Notes under the pieces: generated by a model
Database searches by the model: none
Told to the model about the DNA's origin: nothing
The model's input: only the letters and a program-made list of their open reading frames with translations
Shown: positions 56,152-63,376 of the stretch, one piece after another
How the letters are laid out: every line of letters begins with the position of its first letter
Numbering within the stretch: the stretch's first letter is position 1
Assembly (NCBI RefSeq): GCF_001010285.1
Contig: NZ_CP011104.1
Coordinates: 1,240,001 to 1,304,000, forward strand
Length of the DNA: 64,000 nucleotides
Direction of reading: 5' to 3'
Source: Photorhabdus thracensis
Lineage (GTDB): Bacteria > Pseudomonadota > Gammaproteobacteria > Enterobacterales > Enterobacteriaceae
Made by a program: the position numbers and the translations under genes

Positions 56152-57567
56152 ATGTCATCACCCGTTAAACATCAATCCAACCCCCGCTCGCTGACCCTGC
56201 GCCAGCATCTGGACGCGTATCTGGATAACCTGCTGTTGCAGGGGGCGAGTCAAAAGAGCCAGTCCGCCCGTCATGAACGGCTGTCACCGTTCGTCAACTG
56301 GTGTGAGGAACAGGGCGTAATATCCGCCGCTCAGGTCACCGAACCGTTACTGGAAAACTGGCAGCAGTATCTGGCCCGGTACCGCAAGGCCAACGGCCAG
56401 CTTTATACGCAGGACAGTCAGCGCCGACGCCTGCGGTCCTTACGCCTGTGGTTCGACTGGTTGCAGCAACAGCACGCTATCCCAACCAGCCCGGCAACAA
56501 CCCTCGCCTCGCCAGACAGAAAAAAACGCCCCTCTGTCATGGAGACCCACGGTCAACCCGACGCCATCCCGGCCCGCTTCGCCACCTTACGCCAGCATCT
56601 GGCGGCCTGGCTGGAAGCCGTGCAGGGACAGGGCTTAAGCGAACGGACCCAAGAGTCCTATGAAGAACGGCTGTTGCCGTTCGTCAACTGGTGCGAAGCG
56701 CGTGGGGTGATGACCGCACCGCAGGTCAGCCTGCCGTTGCTGGAAAGTTACCAGCGCTGGCTGAGAAGCCACCGTAAAGCGGACGGCCAGCCCTACACGC
56801 CGGGCAGTCAGCGGGACCGCCTGAGTGTCTTACGTCAGTGGTTCCGCTGGCTGTTGCAACGTCACCATATCCTGTATAACCCGACGGATAACATGGTATT
56901 GCCAAGAGAAGAAAAACGGCTGCCGGCGCAGGTGATGAATGAAGACGAAACCCACACGGTCTTAGCCGCAACGGATATCAACACCCCAACCGGGCTGAGA
57001 AATCGCGCTATCCTTGAAGTACTGTGGAGTACCGGTATCCGGCGGATGGAAGTAGCCAACCTGCTGTTAAGCGAGGTGGACTTCGGGCGCGGGGTGGTGA
57101 TGGTCAGACAGGGTAAAGGCGGTAAAGACCGGGTGGTGCCCATCGGCGAACAGGCGCTGCACTGGTTAAGCCGCTGGCTCAGTGTCCGGCCCGAGTTAAC
57201 GCGGCGGGAGGACAGCGGTCACCTGTTTATCACCAAGAAAGGCCGGGGACTGGCCAGAGGCACGTTAACCCAGATAGCCGCCGACAGCATCCGTAAACAG
57301 GCGCAACTGGCTAAACCGGGGGCCTGTCATCTGTTCCGCCACTCAATGGCAACCCAGATGCTGGAGAACGGCGCGGACACCCGGCATATCCAGGCGATAC
57401 TGGGGCATGAGAAGCTGGAAACCACCCAAATCTATACCCGGGTGGCTATCGGTCACTTAAAGGAAGTGCATGAGCAGACCCACCCGGCAGAACGGCAGTC
57501 AAAGCAGGCCACGCCAGACGACAAGCAGGCGGAGAGTGACAAGCCGGACAGCCCGAAGCCGGTCTGA
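56152..57567 (+). CDS. Tyrosine recombinase with duplicated core-binding domain
   Basis: This 471-residue integrase has two similar SAM-like core-binding domains in tandem: residues 16-115 (LRQHLDAYLDNL...FVNWCEEQGV...LRLWFDWLQQQH) and 144-245 (LRQHLAAWLEAV...FVNWCEARGV...LRQWFRWLLQRH). The catalytic domain (about 255-455) has all active residues: Arg in STGIRRMEVANL, Lys in GKGGKDRVVP, HxxR in CHLFRHSMATQ, His in AILGHEKLETT and Tyr in QIYTRV. One core-binding domain is normal for XerC/D-like enzymes, so the doubling is unusual. It ends the GC-rich module. Confidence 0.9.
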   Translation: MSSPVKHQSNPRSLTLRQHLDAYLDNLLLQGASQKSQSARHERLSPFVNWCEEQGVISAAQVTEPLLENWQQYLARYRKANGQLYTQDSQRRRLRSLRLWFDWLQQQHAIPTSPATTLASPDRKKRPSVMETHGQPDAIPARFATLRQHLAAWLEAVQGQGLSERTQESYEERLLPFVNWCEARGVMTAPQVSLPLLESYQRWLRSHRKADGQPYTPGSQRDRLSVLRQWFRWLLQRHHILYNPTDNMVLPREEKRLPAQVMNEDETHTVLAATDINTPTGLRNRAILEVLWSTGIRRMEVANLLLSEVDFGRGVVMVRQGKGGKDRVVPIGEQALHWLSRWLSVRPELTRREDSGHLFITKKGRGLARGTLTQIAADSIRKQAQLAKPGACHLFRHSMATQMLENGADTRHIQAILGHEKLETTQIYTRVAIGHLKEVHEQTHPAERQSKQATPDDKQAESDKPDSPKPV

Positions 57568-57763
57568 ACGTGCTGTGTTGCCGGACAATCTTAATGTTAG
57601 CCGGTTCCCTGTGAGCGCGTGGGGTGCAGTGAAAGGCAGACTGCGCGCGTCCCTGCGCACAGACTGCCTCCCTACCTACGGCGTGCCCGGCGGTAAATGA
57701 CGTCCGCCCGGCGCTAAACTCCGGCGTTCGCGGTGACAATCGTTGCCGGTCAGCCGCCATTCA

Positions 57764-57826
57764 ACATAATGTGGCATTAAGCGAAATGGGCCTACACGGC
57801 CCACAACGCTTAACGGCACATTATGT
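57764..57826. repeat. 63-bp near-palindrome, candidate recombination or replication hairpin site
   Basis: Two 29-bp arms pair at 24 of 29 positions around a 5-base loop (TACAC). Perfectly matching blocks are ACATAATGTG/CACATTATGT, TTAAGCG/CGCTTAA and TGGGCC/GGCCCA, separated by two short mismatch bubbles. It lies 197 bp after the recombinase gene. Such a bubble-bearing palindrome could fold on single-stranded DNA, be a recombinase crossover site, or end the upstream transcript. Confidence 0.8.
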
Positions 57827-58485
57827 CGGCACCGCCCACCCATGGGCGCTGCGCGGTTACCTTGGCCCCGGTGCGCGGCTGGCCGCCGGGTTGAGCTTCT
57901 CAGCCCCAGAGGCGCACCGGGCTGCGCCCGCTGCTGTCAGCCGCGGTGCCCAAACCCGCCGCCGCAGTCGCCGCCGTCCGTGGCGGCTCCGGGGCGAAAA
58001 TCCGCCTTAAACCGTTGTCGGTCAGTCCGTCAAGGTCAACCGCCCTGAAGGCAGGCCAGCAAGCTGGCGCAATTTATGGCCCCCGCCCAACCCTGCTGCA
58101 CTGGCTGCGTCCGGCTCGCAGTCGCAGGCTCCTCGCTCGTTCCCGTACTCGCCATCTCCGCCCCGTCCGCCCCCGCGAGCGGGGGCTCCCCGCTGAAAAG
58201 CTTCACCTGCGGGCTTCGCCAGCCCGCACCCGGCCAACCCGCGTCAGCGGCGCAGACAAGCTGCACCGCCGCCACGGGTTCCCAATAAAACCCGGTTCCG
58301 GCAGGCAAAGCGGGGCGAAACCCGGCGCTGACGTCGGGGAAAAAATGCGCTAACATCGGGAAAGTGCCCGTCGGGGCCAGTTGGCATGTTCTTTAACAGG
58401 GTGGGAAAAAGCGGTGGAGAAAAAGGCTGCTAAATCAGGGGGAAAGGTCCGCTAAACTGTATGATGGCGTCGGGATAGTCCCTAA
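57827..58485. other. GC-rich non-coding tail of the primase/recombinase module
   Basis: About 560 bp (to 58390) is far richer in G and C than the rest of the window, with short inverted repeats such as GCGGGG/CCCCGC near 58170-58196. Long open frames exist in several registers, as expected from GC-rich DNA lacking stops, but none has a ribosome site or recognisable protein. From 58390 composition falls, and at 58486 an Rhs core end (DPFGL) begins abruptly after a TAA, which marks the module's right edge. Confidence 0.6.
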
Positions 58486-58938
58486 GACCCGTTCGGGTTA
58501 ACTGGCTGTCCGGGGAATAAAGGGAAACCTCCGCACCCATATCAAGGAGTTAGAGATGCATCTGAATATTTGCAATCTATGGGAGTCGGCAGAAGTCAAA
58601 GAAAGCAGATCATTGACTCATTTGAACTGTCAGGAATGTCTGTACATAAAGCAGGTGATAGCCTTTATGGTGCACGCTTCCATGATTTTGGAAAAAGAGC
58701 CAGACCTGAAGGGCAGTATGTATTTGAAACGTTCACTCCACAAACGAATAGAAGTGGGTTGGCATTACCGCCTGATTGGAATGGAATGACAGGGATTCAA
58801 CAGTTTCAAATAAAACCGGGAACGACAATCATAAAAGGTAAAGCAGCACCACAATATGATTTCGGCCCTCAATATACTGGCGGTGCAGAGCAAATATTTG
58901 TACTTGAGCCGTGGAAATATGGATCTCTAATGAAATGA
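58486..58938 (+). pseudogene. Orphan Rhs C-terminal toxin cassette 1
   Basis: The frame opens right after a stop with DPFGLTGCPGNKGKPPHP, the end of an Rhs core, and continues for about 150 codons into a toxin-like domain (DSLYGARFHDFGKRARPEG, GLALPPDWNGMTGIQQF, AAPQYDFGPQYTGGAEQIF). There is no Rhs core or start codon of its own, so it is a silent donor tip that recombination could attach to the main Rhs gene. The fold is not certain; the LPP and GPQYTGG pattern hints at an ART/TNT-like NAD-using toxin. AT-rich from 58550 on. Confidence 0.75.
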
Positions 58939-59204
58939 AAACTTCTGGCAAAACATTTTTGATTGATGCTCTTCAATTAGTTCAGGATACAATTGAACTA
59001 CATCAAAGTGGAAAGAATGCACCATTATCTATTAGTGCATTAACTCAAGTAAAAAAAGAGTTAGAGGAAATGATAAGGGTTATGAATCCCCAAGTTTACA
59101 AGCCATCATATCCAAGATTTATTATGGATTGGCCTGATGAAAATGGGGTGATATCAACCTTAATTGATGTTGCTTATTTTTACCAAAAAATAAGAAAAGT
59201 CTAA
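58935..59204 (+). CDS. Probable immunity protein of orphan cassette 1
   Basis: This 89-residue protein starts with ATGA overlapping the toxin tip stop, which indicates translational coupling. It begins MKTSGKTFLIDALQLVQDT and ends with an aromatic tail (DVAYFYQKIRKV). I recognise no family. Position directly after a toxin tip and similar AT-richness make it the likely immunity gene. A GTG start at 58911 is a less likely alternative. Confidence 0.65.
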   Translation: MKTSGKTFLIDALQLVQDTIELHQSGKNAPLSISALTQVKKELEEMIRVMNPQVYKPSYPRFIMDWPDENGVISTLIDVAYFYQKIRKV

Positions 59205-59212
59205 TACAACTC

Positions 59213-59249
59213 AAAGCCGGAAAGATATTTCAAGATCTTCCGGCCTTCT
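59213..59249 (+). terminator. Hairpin after orphan cassette 1
   Basis: GCCGGAA + AGAT pairs with ATCT + TTCCGGC around a short loop, then CTTCTGA. It is a likely terminator, though the T-run is poor, and resembles the one after the main immunity gene. Confidence 0.55.
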
Positions 59250-59254
59250 GATGA

Positions 59255-59653
59255 TCTATCCTGGCGTGCAGTTATGTCCACGATCCGGTCAATTGGATCG
59301 ACCCGTTCGGGTTGGCGGGTTGTCCAACACAAAAATATGAAGTTAGTACATTCTATGATTTACAGAGACGTTCTAAGGTGGGTGATAAATTAGATATCCA
59401 CCATGCGGCTCAAAAACATCCTGCGGGGCAAGTAATTACTGGTTATGATCCTAAAGTAGCTCCATCAATAGCTCTCCCTAGAGGAGAACATAAACTGATT
59501 CCTACAATGAAAGGACCATATACGGGATCGGCTAGAGATTTATTGGCAAAAGATATTAGAGACTTGCGCAATTATACTAATGCTCCTCCTTCAGCAATAA
59601 AAGATTTGCACAATTTAAGAACCTATCCCAAAAGGAATTGTCATGTTGTATAA
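59255..59653 (+). pseudogene. Orphan Rhs C-terminal toxin cassette 2, end replaced by IS sequence
   Basis: After a TGA the frame reads LACSYVHDPVNWIDPFGLAG, an Rhs core end, then a toxin domain with KLDIHHAAQKHPAGQVI, IALPRGEHKLIPTMKG and ARDLLAKDIRDLRNYTNAP. The paired His in DIHH and the later EH fit HNH/endonuclease-VII-like Rhs nucleases (inference). The last native residues are about KDLHNL at 59617. The remaining 11 residues are read from the IS element that begins at 59619. No immunity gene follows, so it was lost or cut away. Confidence 0.75.
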
Positions 59654-60500
59654 TATTCTAGAACGGATAATTTCTGAAGGTATAGAGAGTATGACAAACA
59701 ACAAATGGCGGCTCAGTGATGAGCTTTGGGAAAAAATGATGCCACTTATCCCCGAACATAAAACTCAGCATCCGCTAGGTACACATCGCAAACGGGTTGA
59801 TAACCGCGCCGCTATGGATGCCATCTTCTTTGTGCTCAGAACAGGCTGCCAATGGAATGCCCTGAATGCAACAGGAATATGCTCGTCAAGTTCGGCTCAC
59901 CGTCGTTTTCAGGAATGGCGTGACGCCGGCGTTTTTGAACGCTTCTGGCAGAACGGTTTGCTGGCCTGCAAGCACCTCGCGATCATCGACTGGTCGTGGT
60001 TATCACTGGATGGTTGCATGACCAAATCCCCTTTAGCGGGGACAAAAAAACAGGTCGTAACCCCACAGACAGAGGGAAACAAGGCGTAAAACGCAGCCTC
60101 ATGACCGAGGCTAACGGGCTTCCTCTTTCACTCGTTGTTGGCGCAGCAAACACGCACGATATCAAACTGGTTGCAGATACGCTCGATGCACTTCAGACAG
60201 GCAAGCCGGGTAAAAAGGTCAGGCTGTGTCTGGATAAGGGATATGATGCTAAATGGCTGAAAGACTATCTACGAAGTCGGCATTACGAGCCGCATATTCA
60301 GTCTCGCAAGGAGGAATCAGATGCCTGCCAAAATACGGACTTTAAAGCTCAAAGATGGGTTATCGAGAGGACGCATAGCTGGATGAATCGCTTTCGTCGG
60401 ATACTGATCCGATGGGAAAAGAAGGTCGAAAACTATGAAGCTATGTTACATTTTGCCTGCGGGATTATAGTCTGGAACAAAATCCTATTGGGATAGGCTC
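59619..60500 (+). mobile_element. IS5-family (IS427-group-like) insertion sequence, complete
   Basis: The left end GAACCTATCCCAAAAGG and the inverted right end GAGCCTATCCCAATAGG are imperfect terminal repeats, giving an 882-bp element. TTAA flanks both sides (59615-59618 and 60501-60504). Inside are two overlapping transposase frames. The left neighbour is an Rhs toxin tip and the right neighbour is the interior of an hpaB-like gene, so the flanks may come from different loci despite the matching TTAA. Confidence 0.88.
59691..60496 (+). CDS. IS5-family transposase, two frames joined by -1 frameshift
   Basis: The first frame starts MTNNKWRLSDELWEKMMPLI and runs to about 60049; the second continues TGRNPTDRGKQGVKRSLMTE to 60496. 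They meet at ACAAAAAAACAGG (about 60044-60056), an A7 slippery run; a -1 slip gives GTKKTGRNPTDRGK, the usual IS427-type junction. DDE residues are seen as LDGCMT in the first part, LCLDKGYDA and WVIERTHSWMNRFRR in the second. The element is therefore probably functional, with frameshifting as a control of transposition. Confidence 0.88.
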
Positions 60501-61253
60501 TTAATGGAGAAAAGGTGACTAATCATGTAGATCACCCTGCTTTTCGGAATGTAATCAGGACCGCAGCTTCACTTTATGATTACCAGGCGGAACATGCTGA
60601 TCAGATGAGATTCGAAACACCTGGCGGCAAGAATGTGGGTTTATATTGGGAACTTCCGGATACCCGGGAGAAATTGATTGCCAGAGGCAATGCTGCGTAT
60701 GCCTTGGCAACCCGGAGTGGTGGCTGGTTAGGCAGGAGCCCAGATCATGTTGCTTCAGTTATGACCGGTATGATAACTCACCTGGAAGTATTTGAGGAAT
60801 ATTCCAGAGACAGGGCAGAGGCGTTAAAAAACTACTACTTATATGCCCGTGACAAAGATCTTTATCTGGCTTTCACATTAGTTAATCCACAAGGTGATCG
60901 ATCTAAAACACCGAGTGAGCATACAAAAAATTTATTTCATTCTCTCGGGGTGCTGGAGGAAAAACCCCAGGGAATCATTGTTCGGGGGACGAAGATGTTA
61001 GGGACAGCCGCAATTCTTGCAGAAGAAGTTTTTGTTAGTGTATTCAATCCACTCAAAGAATCAGCTGATAATAAATATGCTTTGTCTTTTGCATTGCCTT
61101 TGAATACTAAAGGAATAAAAATTCTTTCCAGAAAATCCTATGAAATAGGGAGCAATAAATTTGATTCCCCTTTAGCGCATCAATTTGACGAAAATGATGC
61201 AGTCATTTATTTCGACGATGTTCTCGTTCCGTGGGAAAGAGTTTTTGTTTATA

Positions 61254-62350
61254 TACCCGTAATCATTGAAACTGCTTGATTTTCGCCCAAATGAGGTTCA
61301 TGGTATCTGTCATGAAAATATTCATTACCGATGAACAAAAAGCCGAACTTGAACATCTCCATCACACCTGCCGTGATAAGAGAGAGTGTGATCGCATCAA
61401 AGCGGTCCTCCTGGCCTCTGAGGGCTGGAGTTCTGTCATGATCGCTCAGGCCCTGCGTCTTCATGAAACGACCGTTCATCGTCATATCAGCGATTACCTT
61501 AATCACCGTAAAATCAAGCCCGAAAATGGCGGCTCTCAGAGCCATCTCAGCGAAACACAGACTCAGGAACTTATCGCCTATCTGACCGCAAATCTTCTGC
61601 CCACCACACAGGCGGTTATCCGCCTTGTCAAAGAAGCGTGGGATATCCGTTACACCGTTCCCGGCATGAATAAATGGCTGCACCACCAGGGATTCAGTTA
61701 TAAAAAGCCGACCGGCGTGCCACACAAGTTCAACGCGGAACAGCAGCGGGCCTTTATAGAAACCTACGGGAAACTCAAGCAGGAAGCCGGAGACCATGAG
61801 CCCATCCTGTTCATTGATGGCGTCCATCCCACTCAGGGGACGAAACTGGCTTATGGCTGGATGCGAAAAGGCCAGAAAACCGCGGTGAAAACCACGGGAA
61901 GCCGTACCCGTCTGAACCTGATGGGGGCCCTTAATCTGGCTGATATTAGTAAAACGGTAGTACGCGAGTATGACCGTATCGACAGTTATCACATCGCAGA
62001 GTTTTTCATTGCTCTGCGTGAAACCTATCCGGTCAGTCAGAAGGTTCATATTATCCTTGACGGAGCTGGTTACCACCGAAGCAGGCTGGTGAAAGACTGG
62101 GCTTATGTGATGAATATTGAGCTTCATTACCTGCCACCGTACAGCCCGAATCTGAACCCGATAGAAAGGCTGTGGAAGGTGATGAATGAACAAGTCAGGA
62201 ATAACCATTATTTCGCCTCGACGACCTTGTTCAAGCAGGCAATACATCGCTTTTTTACGGAAATATTACCGGAACTGGCCGGGAACCTGTCGTGCCGTAT
62301 TAATGACAACTTCCAGGTTATGAATACTGCATCTTCAAGTTAAGCGGGTA
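61254..62350 (+). mobile_element. IS630-family insertion sequence in the hydroxylase gene
   Basis: The element begins TACCCG and ends CGGGTA. Inner parts of the ends also pair imperfectly (TTGAA-2-TGC on both). TA is duplicated at 61252-61253 and 62351-62352, the IS630 target rule. Excising 61254-62352 rejoins the host codons as Val-Tyr-Lys-Asn-Ile-Asp, which fixes the boundaries exactly. Confidence 0.92.
61312..62343 (+). CDS. IS630-family transposase
   Basis: This 343-residue protein starts MKIFITDEQKAELEHLHHT and has an N-terminal helix-turn-helix region (GWSSVMIAQALRLHETTVHRH). The DDE catalytic domain has ILFIDGVHPTQG, VHIILDGAGYHRS and YLPPYSPNLNPIERLWKVM. All three acidic residues are present, so the copy looks intact. 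An earlier ATG at 61300 would add four residues. A long open frame on the opposite strand is a shadow. Confidence 0.93.
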   Translation: MKIFITDEQKAELEHLHHTCRDKRECDRIKAVLLASEGWSSVMIAQALRLHETTVHRHISDYLNHRKIKPENGGSQSHLSETQTQELIAYLTANLLPTTQAVIRLVKEAWDIRYTVPGMNKWLHHQGFSYKKPTGVPHKFNAEQQRAFIETYGKLKQEAGDHEPILFIDGVHPTQGTKLAYGWMRKGQKTAVKTTGSRTRLNLMGALNLADISKTVVREYDRIDSYHIAEFFIALRETYPVSQKVHIILDGAGYHRSRLVKDWAYVMNIELHYLPPYSPNLNPIERLWKVMNEQVRNNHYFASTTLFKQAIHRFFTEILPELAGNLSCRINDNFQVMNTASSS

Positions 62351-63274
62351 TAAAAATATTGACATGTGTCGTCGTCAATTCGAATCAACTGCCGCCGAAG
62401 TTTTAGGGGATGGTCAAAGTCTAGCCCGGTACGCCGTTAAACTGCATTTTTTGGCTGGTTTAGCCCACGCGCTTACTGAAGCCACCGGAGTTAATGAGTT
62501 TCCTGCTGTTCGCGAGTCGTTAGCAGAGCTTGCTTGCTACGCTACTAATATTGAAGGGCTTTTCCGTGGTTTATTTCATAACCCAGATCGACACAATGGG
62601 TATTATATTCCTAATCAATTACAATTATATGCTTGTCAGGTCGTTGCTCAGTCAATTTATCCCAAGGTGATAGAAAACATCAGAAAACTCTCGGGAGGTG
62701 GTGTGATTATGTTACCGTCAAGTTATGTTGACTTAGCAAACCCAGAGATCCGTTGTTTAATAGAAAAAACGCAATATTCAACCTTAATGGAACCCATTGA
62801 ACGAGTAAAATTGTTGAAATTAGTCTGGGATGCTGTTGGCTCTGAATTTGCCTCACGTCATATTCAGTATGAAATGTTCTATTCTGGAGCCCATTTTGTT
62901 GCTCTGTCTCGCCTTTATGGGCGATATGATTGGAATTTAGCTAAGAGTATGAGTAAAGAAATTTTGGATTCTATTTCGGTTAATTAAATTTTGCAGTTGA
63001 TAATCATACTGTTTGACTAAGTTTAATTTAGTGAGTAGTTAAAAAATTTTATCTTTGTTACATTTTCAGAGGCGGAATAGAGTATATTCCGTTTCTTTAT
63101 CGCAAATGAATAACTTAATATTTTAATGTGCAGGTATTCGCAAGATTATATTAATGCATTGAGTCCTTTTTATTTTCAACCATAAATTGTTTTATTCTGT
63201 TAGGGAGTAATTTCTTTGAAATGTTTTCACACATTTATCTCTGCATGGAAAATTAGCACACAATTTATTCTATT

Positions 63275-63297
63275 GATAATAGTAATTGTTATTATTA
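63275..63297. promoter_or_regulatory. Fur-box-like site upstream of the esterase gene
   Basis: GATAATAGTAATTGTTATTA matches the Fur hexamer pattern (GATAAT-like units in alternating direction). It lies about 80 bp before the start of a siderophore-esterase-like gene, which supports iron control. The stretch 62988-63376 is otherwise AT-rich and empty, so chance matches are possible. Confidence 0.55.
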
Positions 63298-63376
63298 TTA
63301 AATAACAATTTGGTGCATGATTTGTCGCGGAAAAATGGTTGAATGTTTCTAACTGAAAATCAATAAAGAGAAAAGA

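Larger units (their letters stand above)
60503..62987 (+). pseudogene. HpaB/PvcC-like flavin-dependent hydroxylase gene, truncated and split by an IS
   Basis: From the edge of the IS5-type element the frame reads NGEKVTNHVDHPAFRN, then SGGWLGRSPDHVA, VNPQGDRSK and VPWERVFVY, all matching the 4-hydroxyphenylacetate 3-monooxygenase large-subunit family from about residue 33. It is broken at 61253 by an IS630-family insertion and resumes at 62353 with KNIDMCRRQFESTAAEVLGD, then GGGVIMLPSS and WDAVGSEFASRHIQYEMFYSG. Removing the insertion and one TA restores one frame. The first 30 or so residues are lost. The short final part is closer to PvcC-type enzymes of isonitrile synthesis than to HpaB (inference). 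It cannot be active. Confidence 0.88.

Noticed and set aside
57764-57826. Reading the palindrome as an integron attC site
   Set aside because: GCTTAAC and ATTAAGC resemble attC core boxes, but they occur in the inverse order (TTRRRY left, RYYYAA right), the overall size is short, and the recombinase lacks the integron integrase insert.
57771-58356. Several overlapping open frames in the GC-rich tail
   Set aside because: Open in four or more registers at once, rich in Arg/Pro/Ala, no start signals; expected by chance in such composition.
58556-58789. ATG frame with a strong AAGGAG site at the start of orphan cassette 1
   Set aside because: The product is not protein-like in pattern, whereas the frame one base off continues from the Rhs DPFGL core end into a coherent domain and ends in ATGA with the partner gene. 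The ATG site is probably coincidental, though it could bear on cassette expression.
59600-60530. Simple IS insertion that merely shifts the last codons of the Rhs toxin (original end ...HNLMEKR)
   Set aside because: Possible from the TTAA flanks, but the right flank reads as hpaB family sequence in another frame up to three codons from the IS, so a prior or IS-mediated fusion explains the data better.
61249-62247. 332-codon frame on the minus strand through the IS630 element
   Set aside because: Antisense shadow of the transposase, whose DDE motifs and codon pattern are clear on the plus strand.
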